A stretch of DNA of 64,000 nucleotides from Gracilaria domingensis (taxonomy: Eukaryota > Rhodophyta > Florideophyceae > Gracilariales > Gracilariaceae). The translations under genes were made by a program, and so were the position numbers. Under the pieces are notes generated by a model that saw only the letters and a list, made by a program, of their open reading frames with translations, was not told where the DNA came from and ran no database searches. This document shows positions 12,250 through 22,160 of the stretch, one piece after another. How positions within the stretch are numbered: position 1 is the stretch's first letter; every line of letters starts with the position of its first letter. The stretch lies in NCBI GenBank assembly GCA_022539475.1, contig VCMS01000332.1, positions 35,420 through 99,419 on the forward strand, written 5' to 3'.

Positions 12250-13022
12250 ACTACCGCATTCGCCGCCTTAGTTACAGTCGAAATGGTTCTGTATATTCTC
12301 ATTAGAACACAAAAAAAGTGTGAATGCTGAAGAAGGTTTTCTCGTTGAAGGGATTTTAAAGAGGGGATTACTTCAACCCCTGGTGCCGTTGAGAACATTG
12401 CAGAATTGATGGCAGTACTTGTGTGAGCTGGCTTTCTTATCTGTTCCCCAACAGTACCTGATTTCGTGCTAACGAAACTCGGAGGACCAGGGCGATGAAG
12501 CTGCTCACGAATGTTAAAATGATCTTATTTACCAGCCCTTGCTGTTAAAATGTCCAGGACAGACCCACCCAAGTTCGCTCGTTGAGGATTGGCCTGGTCT
12601 ACGTGTTGATGGATCGGTACAGTGAATCAAATGAACACACGTCGCACTCCGGTTTTGCTTCGGCGCCATTTTCAATCCCGCCATATTCCGGAACTTCCAA
12701 GCGCGATAGACTGGAGCTTCCAGAAAATAGTCGGTATACCCAAGGGTACCAATGATACTGTTCTCTACGGACAGTGGTACTTACCGGACTCCTTCCCGGA
12801 GGTGAAGTGAACATTGAGACTTCTTATAGTAATTGAACTACTGCTGCGGCAGTGTGGACTACAAACTGCTCGCTGTCACTAAAAATTTCGAAGTCCTTAT
12901 CGGAGGAAGATTTGCTTATGTTGCACAAATGTGTGCAGGGGTAGAATAGATGACAAACTTGGGTGTAGGGGTACGGAAGACATGGAGATGGTCAAGGAAC
13001 TCGTACTCTCACAATTTGACTT
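12250..13022. other. No gene assigned
   Basis: Only short frames (for example plus 12622-12810) without family signatures. It may hold the decayed upstream part of the non-LTR element below. Confidence 0.35.
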
Positions 13023-13732
13023 TTGAGAAATAGAGCTATACGGAGACAACCATCTCATGATCAACAGTTAGGACCAGTGATCCACCTCTTGGACAAAGAG
13101 AACGAAGTCTACGTTAATTGGATACCCAGCCATTTTGGAATTCCTGAGAACGAAAGAGTCGATAAGCTTGCAAAAGAAGGTCTGAACAAAGCACTTTCTA
13201 AGCAGATCCTCGTACCGATGGATATGCTTGACGCTAAGATTCTTCTCTCAAGCACAAAAAGTCCCTTACTTTCTTGCGAGAATGCTCTGATTTTTCTGAG
13301 GACCATGGAGAAACCCGGAAGGCTGAAGTGACACTGGCGCAATTCTTCACAGGACATGTGCCATCACTTCATCCCGTGGCCTCTGATCTGAACCAAAAAA
13401 CGCTGCGGTGCTCCTGTAGAACAAACGCTAAAAAAGACTGCGACCATGTGGTTCTGCGATGCCCACATCACAACATGTCTCGACGATCCCTCTTGGCTGG
13501 ACAGCCCCAAGAAGCCAAATCATCAGTGCCGTACCTGATAAGACATAATTCACAGAAATTCTTGGCCTTTTTAAAGAGAGAGAACCTCCTATTGAGGCTC
13601 TACTGTACAGTCCGCAAAGTTCCAATTGCAGTAGCTCTGATATCTGCTCCGCAGACCCCCCTTGACCCAACTGTTCTTGCAAGACCACACCAGCGGCTTC
13701 TGATAGCCTTCCCACCATGCATAAGAGCATGA
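13023..13732 (+). pseudogene. Non-LTR retrotransposon, RNase H and C-terminal fragment
   Basis: VYVNWIPSHFGIPENERVDK at about 13107-13166 is the classic C-terminal RNase H motif of non-LTR elements (WIPSH.GI.GNE.AD.LAKEG). The reading then shifts by one frame near 13290 into AEVTLAQFFTGHVPSLHP and a CRT...CDHVVLRCP zinc-like block, the usual region after RNase H in R1/I/Jockey-type elements. The RT and endonuclease are not visible, so this is a 3' remnant, in keeping with the 5' truncation typical of such elements. Confidence 0.8.
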
Positions 13733-13848
13733 TAGCACTCAAGAAGTAGGGTGCGTTCCCACAGTATAAAATACACTACGTAGCTCAATAAAAAGGGGGC
13801 GAAAATACAAAGCTCACAAGACATTCTTTATTAGCTCACACAGTAACC

Positions 13849-14842
13849 TTAGGACTTCGTGGCATCCCCTTTCTTATCAATGACAGCCAAACACCTACGC
13901 TTGATGCTGTTATACAGCTTAAGCAAGTAGTCAGGCTCTATCGACGCCCACGCCTCGACAATAGCAGCCTTCAATTCCTGAACATTCTCGTAGCTCCTAT
14001 GACCTCTGTAAACTCTACGAACCAGATAGCCCCAGACATTCTCAATTATATTGAGGTCAGGGTACCTAGCAGACCACGGTAGAGTTCGTATATGGCGCTT
14101 AGAGAGCCAGCTACGGCTCTAAGCAGAGGTGTGGATAGGCGCGTTATCTTGTTGAAATATAAATGGATGCGATTCTCCAAAAGTGTCGGTTACCAACGGC
14201 AGCAAACCCAGCCTCAATGTGTTACAGTACTTCTCAGAGTTCTGCTTACCATCCAAAAAGACAATATCCGAAACGCCATAAAACGAAATCGCACCCCACA
14301 CCATCACTGAGCCACCCCCATTCTGACGAGTAGAGAAGCGGCTTGCCTCCTTCCGTAAATCGTGCCAGTATTTAGCAAGACCATCCGGGCAGTCTAAGTT
14401 AAGCTTTTTCTCGTCTGAAAATATTACGCGAACCCAAAACGGATCCCTTTTCGTTACGTGGCGAGAAGCCTAAACCCCCCTGGCCTCTTTATGTTTTGAA
14501 GTCCTTCTGGGACTCTTCGTGTAGTTGCGATACTTGAGATGAGGTTGCGCACGCAGTATCTGCTGAACGCGGTGAACTATGATGGGCAAGTTAAGACGCT
14601 GACGCAGTTGAGAAGCGCTATAATCACCTATAGAAGCCCGTCAAATCAGTAGCGTTTTGGCCCTGGTTGATATTTTCCTTGCATTTGTTGGCTTAAACGG
14701 CTTCTTTTTTGACTTTTTTTTGCTTTAAAAAGCGATAAATGGCCGAGGTGGAAAGCTCTAGTTGGTCTGCAATGACACGGATAGGTACAAGAGCATAAGT
14801 TAACGCCAGGATTTGGCCTAGTTCCACTGTGCTGAGGTACAT
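13849..14842 (-). pseudogene. Tc1-type DD34E transposase, three stops and one frameshift
   Basis: Reading leftwards from an ATG at 14842, the product has an HTH region (VIADQLELSTSAIYRFLKQ), then IFSDEKKLNL (first Asp), MMVWGAISFYG, IFQQDNAPIHTS (second Asp) and YPDLNIIENVWGYL (catalytic Glu). I count 34 residues between the second Asp and the Glu, which defines the Tc1 DD34E class. Breaks are a frameshift in an A-rich run after the HTH, then TGA, TAG and a TAG just after IHTSA. The protein ends at 13849 with a normal tail. Span and spacing fit a full-length ~330-residue transposase. I could not identify its terminal inverted repeats with confidence. Confidence 0.9.
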
Positions 14843-15204
14843 GTCTTTGAAATTGCGGGGCGTACAAGCTATGAAACAAAGCTGCTCACGGGAGTGGGAC
14901 AGCTTTGTGATCTATGAGGCACTACGGATGTCTTTATATATATGTTTACTTGGAGCCAATATGGCGCGAGTGCAACAGTGCACTTTGCAGTGTGGTACGC
15001 GGATGCCTGTTGCTGACAACACAGACTGCAAATGGTCGCTGACACACCGTCTGTGTGCCAAAGGGCACGACATGGCGGGGAGAGGCGTACTTATGACGCC
15101 TCGCTCTACGGATAGCGACTCAGTAGAGAGACCATCGACCTAGTCGACATTTGTATGCATCCCTCGTTGAACTGGTAGCATTCGCTGCGTTACTAAAACC
15201 TGGC

Positions 15205-16026
15205 ATGGAACCAAACAACAATGCCAATCCGACTGCGTCGATCAACCTGAAGCCAAATAAGCTGGAAGTGTTCGAAGGTACTCCTGATTTCCTCGTTTTT
15301 AACACTTGGCTATATAAATTAGAGCAATACTTCAATCTTATTCCGTTAGCAAACGGAAACGTTTTGCTCACAGATGAGAATCGAATCGCATTTGCTACTA
15401 CTCTGCTTACAGGCACGGCTGCGACTTGGTGGTACACCGTCTTGAAGGCCAATGACGTGCCTCAGACGTGGGAAGGTTTTACTGCTGCTATCAGACGAGA
15501 GTTTGTCCCTGAAGATCACGAACGCCGCGCTCGTGATACACTTCGTTCCTGCAAACAAACTGGAACCGTTGCGGAGTATCTTTCTCGCTTTCGTAATATT
15601 GTTCTTACCGTTCCAGGCATGACCCAAAGTGAAAAGTGGGACAAGTTTGTAAGTGGTCTTAAGTCTAAGATTCAGTTCGAGGTTCGCAAAGCCAACCGTT
15701 TCGACTTTGAGGAGGCCACTAAGATTGCCATACGCCTCGAGGCGGCGTTTGCAGGGCTGAATTTGGGATATCATTCAGGCAACAGTGGTTCGGCTAATTC
15801 TGGCCCGGAGCCTATGGACATTGGTAACACAAATGTTCGTCCAACGGCTCGTTCAAAGCAGCGCCTTGAAGACATAAAAAACAATGCCTGCTTTGTTTGC
15901 CACAAACCCGGATGTCGGCCATACAAGCACCGCCAGCGCACTGATGACCATTCTACAAGCGTCGCCAATGTCGAAGCCGCTTTGATGGCATCCGAGAATG
16001 TAGAATCTGATAGCTCGGGAAACTAA
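15205..16026 (+). CDS. gag: Retrotransposon Gag
   Basis: A 273-residue frame from an ATG at 15205 to TAA at 16024-16026. The central part (WLYKLEQYF ... TLLTGTAATWWYTVL ... FVPEDHERRARDTLRSCKQT ... EYLSRFR) is a typical Retrotrans_gag capsid domain. A zinc knuckle, CFVCHKPGCRPYKH, sits near residue 230; its order is C-x2-C-x4-C-x4-H, not the common CCHC. The protein would package element RNA in the cytoplasm. It is intact. The stop lies directly after a GGGAAAC heptamer, and the protease is in the -1 frame. The open frame extends upstream of 15205, but the first ATG is there. Confidence 0.85.
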   Translation: MEPNNNANPTASINLKPNKLEVFEGTPDFLVFNTWLYKLEQYFNLIPLANGNVLLTDENRIAFATTLLTGTAATWWYTVLKANDVPQTWEGFTAAIRREFVPEDHERRARDTLRSCKQTGTVAEYLSRFRNIVLTVPGMTQSEKWDKFVSGLKSKIQFEVRKANRFDFEEATKIAIRLEAAFAGLNLGYHSGNSGSANSGPEPMDIGNTNVRPTARSKQRLEDIKNNACFVCHKPGCRPYKHRQRTDDHSTSVANVEAALMASENVESDSSGN

Positions 16027-16805
16027 ACGGTCCTTCTAAAACAAAGAAGAGTACGTCAGAAGGGCCTCTTGTATCAAACGTGTCGTTTTGCCAAAATGTT
16101 TCTAGTGATATTGCTAGCGTTCCTTGCGTTCCTCTTCTTGTGTTTGAGGGAACGTTTAATTCAATCCCCGTATCTATTCTGAAAGATGATGGATGCACAT
16201 GCAACGTACTTTCACGAAGTTTTGCTGATCTTCATCGTGATTCGCTGCAATTTCAACCTACTTTGATGGATGTGTGCCACTCCAAGAAAGGTTCAAGTGA
16301 AATTGCAACGGAAATGGCTCTCGGTACTATTCGTGTCGGACAGTATGTGTTTGACGGAGTTTGGTTGGTTGCAGACTGTCGCTACGATGTGTTGTTGGGT
16401 ATGCCTTGGCGTGCAAATGAAAAGTCACACGTTGACTATGAACATCGCATTGTTAGCGTTTCGGGTCACGAGCTGGCTCGTACTATTGCTCCTCGTTCCA
16501 AGCCAATACGTGTCGCAACAATGGGTCTGAAACGTTTTCGGCGTTTACTTCGGCATAAGCCCGGGAATGCAACGATGTATCATGTGGTCTCGAGACCGGT
16601 CCCTGCACCCAAGACGCAGTCCGAGCCAGACACCCCGCAACCATCTCCAAAAGAGTCTCTTCTTTCGCATGGCGATGAGGAGCTTCGTGCTGTTCTGCAC
16701 GATTTTGAGGCTGTGTTCCAACCCGAGCTGCGGGCCGGTCTGCCGCCAGAACGAGATGTGGAACATGAAATTGATGTCGTCTGTGTTCTGCAAAGTGGAA
16801 TATAG
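16014..16805 (+). pseudogene. pol: Retrotransposon protease and truncated Pol (-1 frame)
   Basis: This frame is open from 16014 and would be entered by -1 shifting on the heptamer at 16017-16023. It carries a retropepsin-like domain: an active-site loop reading LKDDGCTCNVLS (Asp-Asp-Gly where Asp-Ser/Thr-Gly is usual) and the later YDVLLGMPW flap/strand motif. It then leads into a linker ending HEIDV, which in such polyproteins comes just before reverse transcriptase. At about 16778 the sequence changes abruptly into another repeat element and the frame stops at 16805. RT, RNase H and integrase are absent, so the element is truncated. Confidence 0.8.
16017..16070 (+). promoter_or_regulatory. 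Candidate -1 ribosomal frameshift signal between gag and pol
   Basis: GGGAAAC at 16017-16023 lies in the correct register (G GGA AAC) just before the gag TAA. After a 5-nt spacer, 16029-16037 (GGTCCTTCT) can pair with 16058-16066 (AGAAGGGCC): nine base pairs including one G-U. Loop bases 16047-16050 (AAGA) can pair with 16067-16070 (TCTT), giving a possible H-type pseudoknot. Shifting -1 here joins the two frames exactly. Confidence 0.75.
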
Positions 16806-18400
16806 TCTGTTCGCCTTGGAAACTAAGCTAGTTTTGGGGCTATTTGGGGCGCGCGAGGGGGTAGCAGAGGCTGGCACTCAAAAAATTAAGAAATTTTGGA
16901 ATATTAAATTCCATTTCGCGCAGTTTAGTTCTTGGGTCCCCTAGTTTTTGTAGAGGTTCTACTTCGCCGCACCACCCCATTCACTCTTTTCCGCGACCCT
17001 CTCTCAAAACTGCACTCGTGCTAGTTTGCGTTTCCATTTTCTCCCATGTTGCAATGCCAATCGCAACTCATCCCACCTCAATCATTCCATCACTTCTTCC
17101 CAGTCCACATCACCCCCGCTATTTACCCATTTCTCGCCCATCACGCGTTCCCATCCTCTCTCTCCGTCTCCGCAAACGTCATTTTGTAGAAGTCAGGTGG
17201 ACAACCCTCCCCCTTCTCGTATACCCGCCTCGCCCCAAAACGGCTTCAAATCCCTCCCATCCTTCTCTCATCCTGTCCCCTCAGAATCCACTTCGCAGTC
17301 CGCGCTACCTCCGCCGCACTCCTAAATCCAGTCACCACCGGAGCTCCCACTCCCTCCCGCGGCACCTCCTCCACCACCTTCTTCATCTCCTTACGCCTCT
17401 TCTTCAGACGGCTCTTCCCATCCCCAACCCCACCACCCTTTGTCTTCGGTGTCACAGGAGACCCCTTCTGCACCGCCACCCTTCCCACACTTCCCTTCTC
17501 CGTCTTTCCCTCCACACCTCCTTTCAGCGTCTCCTCTTCCACCAATCTTTGCCTCTTGCCCAGCTCCTTCACCTCCTTCTCCAGCACGTCCAACCTCTCG
17601 TTCAGAACCCTATTCTCCTCCCGCAACTCTCCAACCTCCCTTCCCGCACACTCCACTACCCCATACACATGATTTCTCATCTCCACTCCCAATACCGACA
17701 ACGAATTCCGCAGGCTCGAAATCGCCTCAACCGAAACACCACTACCACCCCCACTCAGCACCACACCGCCCATTTCCGTTACAATCTCCACAATTCCATC
17801 GTCCAGTTGCTCCTTCATCACCAACCCCAACATCCCCACCCTCGCCTTCATCTCCCCCACAAACCGCATCTCCCTGTCACCCTCTCCGCCCCCACTTCTT
17901 ATCTGGTCTCCAACCTCTAACTGACTCAGATGCACCGCACCCCTTCTCTCCATTGCGACCCCCTCCACCTCCAATTCTACCCCCTTCTCCACCTCATCAC
18001 CATCCCCTCTCCTCGCCTCACACTTCTTTCCTTCATCAGCCACTTCCTTCTTCTGTGACATGCGACCAGCCGCCGTAATCACGTCCTCTTCCCGCTTTGG
18101 TGACGGCGTCTGCGGTACCTCCTTCCCCTCCAACAGCGCCAACAGCTCCTCATCCTTCACGTATCCGTTTGACATCTTCACAAGAAGTAGTAGTTGGATC
18201 GAAGTTTCCGCTGCGATACAGTGCAATCGAGCTAAACTGTGGTGTCCACCCCCACTGTCCAACCACACGGGCTATATCCAGCACCATGATTGTCCCTGTT
18301 TCCCTCATCCCATTTCCCGCCAAAACATCTACTGTACACCTTCGCACCTTCCACTATTTAAGCGCCACCTCTCTGTCTCCTCTTTCGCGCTCACATAATC
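16778..18400 (-). mobile_element. Repeat element, copy A, inserted in the retrotransposon pol
   Basis: The sequence from about 16778 rightwards matches, inverted, the block ending near 34860. In both places the shared block starts at CGTCTGTGTTC and the flanks differ, which marks a true element end. The element reads leftwards: an upstream region to about 18400, an ORF at 18175-17246, then about 460 bp of shared 3' sequence. No reverse transcriptase, integrase or transposase is encoded. It could be a non-autonomous element or a LINE-like ORF1 unit; no poly(A) tail is visible at the end. Confidence 0.65.
17246..18175 (-). CDS. Coiled-coil, basic-tailed protein encoded by the repeat element
   Basis: A 309-residue frame from ATG 18175 (KMSNGYV context) with no recognised domain. 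It has an acidic, Lys-rich N-terminal third; a middle segment containing GGVVLSGGGSGVSVEAI; then a heptad-like stretch (LREENRVLNERLDVLEKEVK) that should form a coiled coil; and a very basic tail with SRLKKRRKEMKK. The open frame continues upstream to 18268, but the ATG at 18175 is the first good start. A 5'-truncated relative lies at 34041-34328. An oligomerising, nucleic-acid-binding role like that of ORF1 or Gag proteins is possible but unproven. The opposite strand is open only because this strand is purine-rich. Confidence 0.6.
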   Translation of the reverse strand: MSNGYVKDEELLALLEGKEVPQTPSPKREEDVITAAGRMSQKKEVADEGKKCEARRGDGDEVEKGVELEVEGVAMERRGAVHLSQLEVGDQIRSGGGEGDREMRFVGEMKARVGMLGLVMKEQLDDGIVEIVTEMGGVVLSGGGSGVSVEAISSLRNSLSVLGVEMRNHVYGVVECAGREVGELREENRVLNERLDVLEKEVKELGKRQRLVEEETLKGGVEGKTEKGSVGRVAVQKGSPVTPKTKGGGVGDGKSRLKKRRKEMKKVVEEVPREGVGAPVVTGFRSAAEVARTAKWILRGQDERRMGGI

Positions 18401-18408
18401 CCCACCCA

Positions 18409-18785
18409 CTTCGCCTCGACCGGCGATATTTTTCTCTTCCACCATAACCCCACTCGATGGTTATAGCAAAACAGGAAGATATTGCCAGTGGAGGCAAGCT
18501 AGGGACTAGTGATTGTACTTAGAGTTGCTCACCCTCTGTCTCGACTGGGGGCATGTTCTTTTTCCGTCACATCCTTTGTGGGTTGTGACAAAAAAAGAAT
18601 ATGTCACCACTCGACACCGGATGGGTAACAATGATAGCACGTAGAGTAGTTCATCCTCTCTCTCAGCGTCCACTGGGGATATATTGATGTTCTCTCACAT
18701 CCTTTCCCGGTTGTGATACAAGAGAAATACATCTCCAATGGACACGGAGAATATAGTCGTGATAACACGTAAAGGTAACAATGTA
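18409..18785. repeat. Three tandem degenerate hairpin units (~120 bp period)
   Basis: Each unit is an imperfect inverted repeat of about 75-80 bp. Unit 1 pairs GGCGATATTTTTCTCTTCC with GGAAGATATTGCC; unit 2 pairs GTTCTTTTT with AAAAAAAGAAT around GTCACA...TGTGAC; unit 3 pairs GTCCA...TGGAC and GGGGATATATTGATGTTCTC with GAGAAATACATCTCC. They lie between the repeat element and the RPE fragment. Confidence 0.6.
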
Positions 18786-18812
18786 ATAAACAATAAATTT
18801 ATGCTACTATCT

Positions 18813-19133
18813 CTAACCAACCTTTCGAAAACCAGCTATGACATGAGCTGGGTTACTCGAGCCAAAGATGGCAGATCCTGCAACTGAAATGTTTGCACCG
18901 GCCTTCACTACTGCTTTCACAGTACTCAGTCCAATACCTCCATCCACCTGTATCCCTATTCTTGGGTACAACTTCCTTGCATGTCGCACCTTATCAAGAA
19001 CACCCTCCATAAACGCCTGTCCTCCAAACCCTGGCTCCACCGTCATCAACAATAACATGTCTACAACTCCTTCCTTCATAAGTGCTTCTACGACCTTTAT
19101 AGACGTATTCGGGCGCAATCCAACTCCATCCTT
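18813..19133 (-). pseudogene. Ribulose-phosphate 3-epimerase, C-terminal fragment
   Basis: About 106 residues read leftwards from after a stop at 19134-19136. They contain VDMLLLMTVEPGFGGQAFM, a KVRHARKLYP block, VDGGI (a catalytic Asp of the family) and AGSAIFGSSNP, all diagnostic of RPE, the TIM-barrel enzyme that interconverts ribulose-5-phosphate and xylulose-5-phosphate in the Calvin and pentose phosphate pathways. The N-terminal half, with the metal-binding His and Asp residues, is missing, and no ATG precedes the frame. It is therefore a truncated duplicate and not a working enzyme, unless an upstream exon exists that I cannot see. Confidence 0.85.
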
Positions 19134-19530
19134 TTAATTATGGCAATCCGAGTGAAGCTATAAAACCCGTTCACGTCATTTATGAAGCCAAAATGGCTCC
19201 TTTCATCCTGTATTCAAGCTCCCCGTAACTCGTACTTTACAACTACTTTACAACTCAGGTTCGAAATCAGTTTCATTCATTGCACACTTTCTACTCTTCC
19301 ACCTACCTTTCATAAAACATCATCACACTTTGTGGCTTGTCGTCTCATACAAGGCCTATCATTCATTCAGTACAATCACATATCATACATTTCGCTCACT
19401 TTCACAAAGTGAACCATGTTCCCGTTCTGCGCTTCCTAACCGTTTTTACTTAAGTGTCACTCTTTACCCCAGCAGTTCTCCGCCCCATCTTCCATTTCTA
19501 TCGTCACACAAAAACATTCGAACACTTGCA

Positions 19531-20430
19531 ATGAACTCCCAGTGCGACATGCCTCCCACTCCGCCTCCGAGTCCCAGATACTCTGACGTCCCTCAGGCCT
19601 CATCTCCCGCCCGAAGGACTCGGGCCGTTATTGTTGGAAGGGGGCGTATAGGTACCATGCTGGCGAACGAAGAAGATACGGTCATTTCCGCACACGAATT
19701 CTGCAGCATGGCTGCTACCTCTCATCTTTCTGATGTACCGATACTAGTTTGTGGAAGAACGAACACCCTGGAGACCGTAATTCAGGCTTGCCCTTATTCG
19801 CTCAGAGAGAATCTCGTTTTCTTCCAGAATGGAGACATCATACCATTGGTTTCGAAGCTCGGTGTGGACACATGTTCAAAAGTTGTCCTATACGTTGGTG
19901 TCCCCTCAAGAAACGCAGCTCCGCAGGATGGTGTCACTCCTCAAAGTCCGGATGGTCTCACTGTCGCAACAGGAAAGTGGGCCTCCAACGTTGCAGACAG
20001 GTTTAGGTCTATGGGTCTCACTTGCGGGGTTGTCGACGAAGACACATTTCTCGTAAGCTATTATGAGAAGCTCGTGTGGCTATCAGCGTTCAACATCGTC
20101 GGGGCCTCAAGAGGTTTCATTCCTATGGACGTAGTCGCTACGGAGTGCAGTACGGTTGTGCTCACAATAATGAAAGAGCTGTTGAAGATAGTTTCGCTTA
20201 AGACAGGTACTACTTTCAACCTGGATGAGACCGTTGGGCGACTTCTTGCATATGGGAAAACTCTCGTTGGCTTCCCTACTTCTTTCTCCGACTTTCAGTT
20301 TAGGAACGCGTACTTCTACGACTTTTCCCGCCAAGAAAGAAACATTGTAGGCGGTGACCCGCTCCTTTTCATACAAACTACGTCAACGTTGTTAAGGAAA
20401 AGTTATCCCCTCCCCATTCCCCAGCTTTGA
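19531..20430 (+). CDS. Ketopantoate-reductase-like NAD(P)-binding protein
   Basis: A 299-residue intact frame. The ATG at 19531 starts MNSQCDMPPTPPPSPRYSD, a Pro/Ser-rich leader; the frame is open further upstream, but that part is low-complexity and probably 5' UTR. Residues about 35-50 hold a Rossmann motif (AVIVGRGRIGTMLAN, GxGxxG). Later DIIPLVSKLG, VGVPSRNA and EKLVWLSAFNIVGASRG resemble the ApbA/PanE (KPR) fold, whose C-terminal helical domain carries a KL..N..N pattern. KPR itself makes pantoate for coenzyme A; whether this paralogue does so is uncertain because the sequence around the catalytic Lys differs. It is one of the few intact host-type genes here. Confidence 0.65.
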   Translation: MNSQCDMPPTPPPSPRYSDVPQASSPARRTRAVIVGRGRIGTMLANEEDTVISAHEFCSMAATSHLSDVPILVCGRTNTLETVIQACPYSLRENLVFFQNGDIIPLVSKLGVDTCSKVVLYVGVPSRNAAPQDGVTPQSPDGLTVATGKWASNVADRFRSMGLTCGVVDEDTFLVSYYEKLVWLSAFNIVGASRGFIPMDVVATECSTVVLTIMKELLKIVSLKTGTTFNLDETVGRLLAYGKTLVGFPTSFSDFQFRNAYFYDFSRQERNIVGGDPLLFIQTTSTLLRKSYPLPIPQL

Positions 20431-20907
20431 GGTTAGAACACATGACTTTTCGGTGTTGTAAACCTTTTAGAGATACGTCTGTCTCTTGCAGATGCTAGTT
20501 TTTGGCGAGGGTCGTCCAGAAATTGGCAAGGGTCGTCCAGTAAATTTTTTGAAAAAATATCGAGATCAATTATTTCAAAATCTGCAGATAATTGCTTGGG
20601 TCGTCCAGAATCGCTGTGCAGTAAATACTGGTGGGTTTTCCACTCGTGCTAGTTCTTTAGTCGAGGGCTACCTGAACTGTATTTCGCGAAGTCTAGGTTC
20701 AGTTTCCATTAAGGTGCACATTACACGATACCTTCTGCGGAATGATACCCTGCAACGCATGGAATACTAGTGCTAGTACAGATGATGCCCATTATGAAAT
20801 CATACCGTTTTATTCGTATCTATTCTTCTATCGACCGCTTTTGCTAACCACTACTTCGCTATATTACATGTACCATTTCCCCATGATGGATCGGATGTAG
20901 GCCCAAT
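20431..20907. other. No gene; short direct repeats
   Basis: Three copies of GGGTCGTCCAG occur at about 20505, 20531 and 20599. Otherwise featureless. Confidence 0.5.
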
Positions 20908-21059
20908 CTGCGGCAGATGCCGCAGAGGGCACCTGCACCAAATTGCTGGATCGGTAGAACACATACGCACTCCGAGAGGATGAGGCGCGAAGCGCCTCAT
21001 CCTCTCCGTTCCTCATGTAGGGAACCATGCCCAGATGCATGGTTCCCTACTTGAGGAAC
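20908..21059. repeat. Cluster of three strong hairpins
   Basis: Stem 1: CTGCGGC/GCCGCAG at 20908-20925. Stem 2: a perfect 15-bp stem, 20974-20988 with 20992-21006, loop GAA. Stem 3: 21008-21015 plus 21017-21030 pairing with 21037-21050 plus 21052-21059, 22 bp with one mismatch and a 6-nt loop. Stems 2 and 3 are one base apart. Confidence 0.85.
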
Positions 21060-21368
21060 CTGCACCTGCAACTCGTGAGCTACGTACGCATCAAAAGTCA
21101 TTTACCTGTATACGCAAGCAGAAAGTATCCATAAGTTAGTCAATGATCCGTTAGATACATTTGAAATGCGATGGAACGTACCATTGATAAAACAAAACAG
21201 AAACGTTGCGCTAGAAAAGTCGAGGGACCTGGTAACTCGCAAACGGAAGAAGAAGCAGGAAAGGGATCGGTTAGATTACAAGCCCACCATATCATCGTAA
21301 ACCGCGAAAGGTGTCGAAGCGAGAACTCACAAGCAACGACACCAAGAATACCCATGCAGCAAACATAC

Positions 21369-21800
21369 CGCAAAATGCGATAAACGAGAGAGCAGCCTAT
21401 GTCGCAACCAAGTACCAGAATCGACTATCCCGCAAGCCAGTCAACCAAGATCGCCAATACAAGAAGATCAACGTAAGGCGCGAGAAGAGAGGCGAGTCTA
21501 TGAGGCAACCAAGTCAAACCATATCGCCAATGCACCAAAAGTAACGCAAGACGCGATAAGAGAGAGACCATCCTATGGCGCAACCTAGTCAACCAAGATT
21601 GCCAATGATGAACCTATCGCCCGAGCCAGTCAACCAATATCAACCAATATCGCCAATACACCAAAAGCAGCGCAAGACGCGAGAAGAGAGAAGAGTCTAT
21701 GGCGGAACCAAGATCGCCAACAAACCAAAAGTAGCGCAAGATGCGAGAAGCTAGAGACGCCTATGGCGCAACAAAGTGAACCAAGATCGGCAATACCGCG
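21369..21800. repeat. Degenerate minisatellite
   Basis: At least five irregular units contain CGCAAGACGCGAGAAGAGAG, then CCTATGGCGCAACCAAG, then AAGATCGCCAATAC (approximate consensus), starting near 21369, 21476, 21545, 21673 and 21735. Spacing varies from about 60 to 130 bp. Confidence 0.6.
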
Positions 21801-22160
21801 TAATAGGTTACACGAGCAGTCAGAGATCGATCTTGAGAGACGAAATGAAACTGGTTGCGTACTTACAGTCGTTGTGGACGTCGGAAGAAATACAAAGGAC
21901 GCACGTCAAATAGTGGTTACCTTCAATCACGTCAATGTTAGTAGCAAGACGTAGAACAAGATGGAACATATCGTAAGCAGAACGTAGTTGAACAAATGGA
22001 ACGAGTTGGAGGCTGAAAACGGGAACCCGGTAACCCAAAGCTTATTTTCTGCCGTTTACATGTCGAATAGCGCGAAAAAACGTGGTGAGGATGGGTTAGT
22101 TTAGAGCAAAGATACATAGAAGAATATGGAAGAGAACCTACGAAAAGACTGCACGGAATA

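Noticed and set aside
15120-15204. Primer binding site and LTR end upstream of the 15.2-kb gag
   Set aside because: A TGGTAGC lies in this stretch, but I found no matching LTR or tRNA complement long enough to trust.
17018-18078. Long Pro/Ser/His-rich plus-strand frames
   Set aside because: Antisense shadows of the purine-rich coiled-coil gene at 17246-18175.
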